The position numbers and the translations under genes are program-made. Below are positions 6,058-7,447 of a stretch of 7,447 nucleotides of DNA, one piece after another (positions within the stretch are counted from its first letter, which is position 1; every line of letters starts with the position of its first letter). The notes below the pieces were generated by a model. The model searched no databases. It worked only from the letters and a program-made list of their open reading frames with translations, and was not told the origin of the DNA. The stretch spans positions 1 to 7,447 of the forward strand of contig CALIIP010000171.1 in NCBI GenBank assembly GCA_938018045.1, given 5' to 3'. The DNA comes from an uncultured Flavobacteriaceae bacterium (GTDB taxonomy: Bacteria; Bacteroidota; Bacteroidia; Flavobacteriales; Flavobacteriaceae).

Positions 6058-7200
6058 ATGGATTTTAGCCTTACAGATGAGCATAAAATGATTAGAGACG
6101 CTGCAAGAGATTTTGCACAAACTGAATTACTTCCAGGAGTTATAGAAAGAGACAATGCACAAACATTTCCTGACGAATTAGTTAGAAAAATGGGTGAAGT
6201 TGGATTTCTAGGACTTATGGTTGATCCAAAATATGGAGGAAGTGGTATGGATGCAATTTCATATGTTTTGGTGATGGAAGAATTGTCAAAAATTGATGCT
6301 TCAGCCTCTGTTATGGTTTCAGTAAATAATTCTTTGGTATGTTATGGTTTAGAAAATTATGGTACTGAAGAACAAAAACAAAAATACTTAACAAAACTTG
6401 CAACAGGAGAACAAATTGGTGCTTTTTGTCTAAGCGAACCAGAAGCTGGTTCTGATGCTACATCACAAGCTACAACTGCTGAAGATAAAGGTGATTATTA
6501 TTTATTAAACGGTACAAAAAACTGGATTACAAACGGTGGACGTGCAGGAGTCTATTTAGTTATTGCACAAACTGACAGAAGTAAAGGACATCGCGGAATA
6601 AATGCTTTTATATTAGAAAAAGGAATGGAAGGTTTTCATATTGGCCCTAAAGAAGATAAATTAGGGATCAGAGGGAGCGATACACACACACTTCAATTTA
6701 ATGATGTGAAAGTTCCTAAAGAAAATAGAATTGGTGAAGACGGTTTTGGATTTAAGTTTGCAATGAAAACATTATCAGGAGGTAGAATTGGAATTGCTGC
6801 TCAAGCATTAGGAATTGCTTCTGGAGCATATGAATTGGCCTTAAAATATTCTAAAGAACGTAAAGCTTTTGGTACAGAAATTTGTAACCACCAAGCAATT
6901 GCGTTCAAATTAGCAGATATGGTAACAGAAATTGAAGCTGCGCGTCATTTAGTAATGAAATGTGCTTGGGATAAAGATCAAGGGAACAACTATGATGTTT
7001 CAGGTGCAATGGCAAAGCTTTATGCATCAAAAGTAGCAATGGAACAAACTGTAGAAGCGGTTCAAATACATGGTGGAAATGGTTTTGTAAAAGACTATCA
7101 TGTAGAACGTTTGATGCGTGATGCAAAAATCACGCAGATTTACGAAGGAACTTCGGAAATTCAAAAGATTGTTATTTCAAGAAGTGTAATTAAAGGATAA
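6058..7200 (+). CDS. Short-chain (butyryl-CoA type) acyl-CoA dehydrogenase
   Basis: This FAD-dependent enzyme of 380 residues, the standard length, oxidises acyl-CoA to trans-2-enoyl-CoA and passes electrons to electron-transfer flavoprotein. Both family signatures are intact: 'CLSEPEAGSDATS' (124-136), which contacts FAD and substrate, and the C-terminal 'QIHGGNGFVKDYHVERLMRD' (336-355). The catalytic base is E363 in 'IYEGTSEIQK', the position used by medium- and short-chain enzymes and unlike isovaleryl-CoA dehydrogenase. 'RKAFG' (268-272) and 'NWITNG' (155-160) are also typical. The start at 6058 gives 'MDFSLTDEHKMIRDAARDFA', the normal family N-terminus. An upstream in-frame ATG at 5908 would add 50 uncharacteristic residues and run antisense through the anmK start, so it is rejected. 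It is transcribed alone, away from anmK, and ended by the hairpin at 7222-7255. Exact chain length or branched-chain preference cannot be read from sequence. Confidence 0.93.
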   Translation: MDFSLTDEHKMIRDAARDFAQTELLPGVIERDNAQTFPDELVRKMGEVGFLGLMVDPKYGGSGMDAISYVLVMEELSKIDASASVMVSVNNSLVCYGLENYGTEEQKQKYLTKLATGEQIGAFCLSEPEAGSDATSQATTAEDKGDYYLLNGTKNWITNGGRAGVYLVIAQTDRSKGHRGINAFILEKGMEGFHIGPKEDKLGIRGSDTHTLQFNDVKVPKENRIGEDGFGFKFAMKTLSGGRIGIAAQALGIASGAYELALKYSKERKAFGTEICNHQAIAFKLADMVTEIEAARHLVMKCAWDKDQGNNYDVSGAMAKLYASKVAMEQTVEAVQIHGGNGFVKDYHVERLMRDAKITQIYEGTSEIQKIVISRSVIKG

Positions 7201-7221
7201 TTATTCCTAACATATTTATTA

Positions 7222-7255
7222 AAAAAAACCATCTCGTTTTCGAGATGGTTTTTTT
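7222..7255 (+). terminator. Intrinsic, probably bidirectional terminator after the acyl-CoA dehydrogenase
   Basis: CCATCTCG (7229-7236) pairs with CGAGATGG (7241-7248) around a TTTT loop. The stem extends by seven A:T pairs into A7222-7228 and T7249-7255. The T run follows the hairpin on the plus strand and the A run gives a matching U tract on the minus strand, so it can work both ways. It begins 21 bases after the stop codon. Confidence 0.9.
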
Positions 7256-7295
7256 ATGGATATATTTCATCAAATAAATTTATTTTTATAAAACA

Positions 7296-7329
7296 AAAAC
7301 TCCGTTACAAATACATGTAACGGAGTTTT
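7296..7329 (-). terminator. Terminator of the rRNA operon
   Basis: A perfect 14-base inverted repeat pairs 7296-7309 (AAAACTCCGTTACA) with 7316-7329 (TGTAACGGAGTTTT) around a six-base loop. It starts a few bases past the 3' end of the minus-strand 5S rRNA and is followed on that strand by a T-rich stretch (TTTTTGTTTTATA). This is the expected place and form for the end of an rrn transcript. Confidence 0.85.
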
Positions 7330-7334
7330 AAAGA

Positions 7335-7442
7335 AAGGCGATGACATACTCTCCCACCATAATGGCAGTACCATCTGCGCTGATAGGCTTAACTTCTCTG
7401 TTCGGGATGGGAAGAGGTGAGCCCTATCGCTATAACCACCTT
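7335..7442 (-). rRNA. rrf: 5S ribosomal RNA
   Basis: The minus strand carries a full 5S rRNA of about 108 bases. Helix I forms between AAGGTGGT at the 5' end (7442-7435) and ATCGCCTT at the 3' end (7342-7335). The conserved loop segment with CCCGAACAGAGAAGTTAAG lies within 7388-7411, and GATGGTACTGCCAT and GGTGGGAGAGTA follow at the expected places. The ends are set from helix I pairing and could be off by a few bases. It should be the last gene of a 16S-23S-5S operon lying to the right; the rest is outside the window. Confidence 0.95.
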
Positions 7443-7447
7443 AAGGT

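Noticed and set aside
7438..7447. ACCTTAAGGT palindrome at the right edge
   Set aside because: It overlaps the 5S helix I strand and is cut by the window edge; no reason to call it a site.
1..7447. CRISPR arrays, insertion sequences, tRNAs, toxin-antitoxin or defence genes
   Set aside because: I looked for regular repeats, terminal inverted repeats, transposase motifs and small gene pairs and saw none; housekeeping genes account for nearly all of the sequence.

Overview
The window is ordinary chromosomal DNA of a low-GC Bacteroidota, most likely a member of the Flavobacteriaceae. The protein families and their local variants fit that group: an ExbB/ExbD/TonB set followed by folC, NhaD, a Glu/Leu-type dehydrogenase, the 'FDICPVN' form of AnmK, and an SCAD-like acyl-CoA dehydrogenase. 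Start codons generally lack Shine-Dalgarno sequences and sit behind A/T-rich leaders, and several upstream regions carry the Bacteroidota -7 element TAnnTTTG. Everything except the acyl-CoA dehydrogenase is on the minus strand.

Layout, read along the minus strand from the right edge. The 5S rRNA (7335-7442) ends an rRNA operon that enters from the right, and a strong hairpin (7296-7329) follows it. A second, symmetrical hairpin (7222-7255) ends the convergent plus-strand acyl-CoA dehydrogenase gene (6058-7200). That gene is divergent from anmK (4895-5953), with 104 bases between them. Below anmK come the amino-acid dehydrogenase (3532-4764), nhaD (2123-3508) and a clear intrinsic terminator (2088-2114). 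The last block is the packed unit exbB (1337-2017), exbD (949-1335), tonB (67-948) and the first 22 codons of folC (1-67). Its junctions are +1, 0 and -1 bases, so these genes are very probably one transcript with coupled translation.

Function. ExbB, ExbD and TonB form an inner-membrane motor that uses proton-motive force to energise outer-membrane transport or envelope integrity. The TonB-like protein has a TolA-like charged coiled coil. NhaD exchanges Na+ for H+ and lies 23 bases after the amino-acid dehydrogenase, so sodium/pH homeostasis and NAD(H)-linked amino-acid metabolism are probably co-transcribed. AnmK recycles anhydro-MurNAc from cell-wall turnover. The acyl-CoA dehydrogenase serves short-chain fatty-acid or branched-chain amino-acid breakdown.

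I found no mobile element, CRISPR array, toxin-antitoxin module, tRNA, defence system or orphan gene, and no non-coding gap over 300 bases. I do not see an undescribed system. The findings below are modest points about gene organisation, unusual motif variants and regulation.
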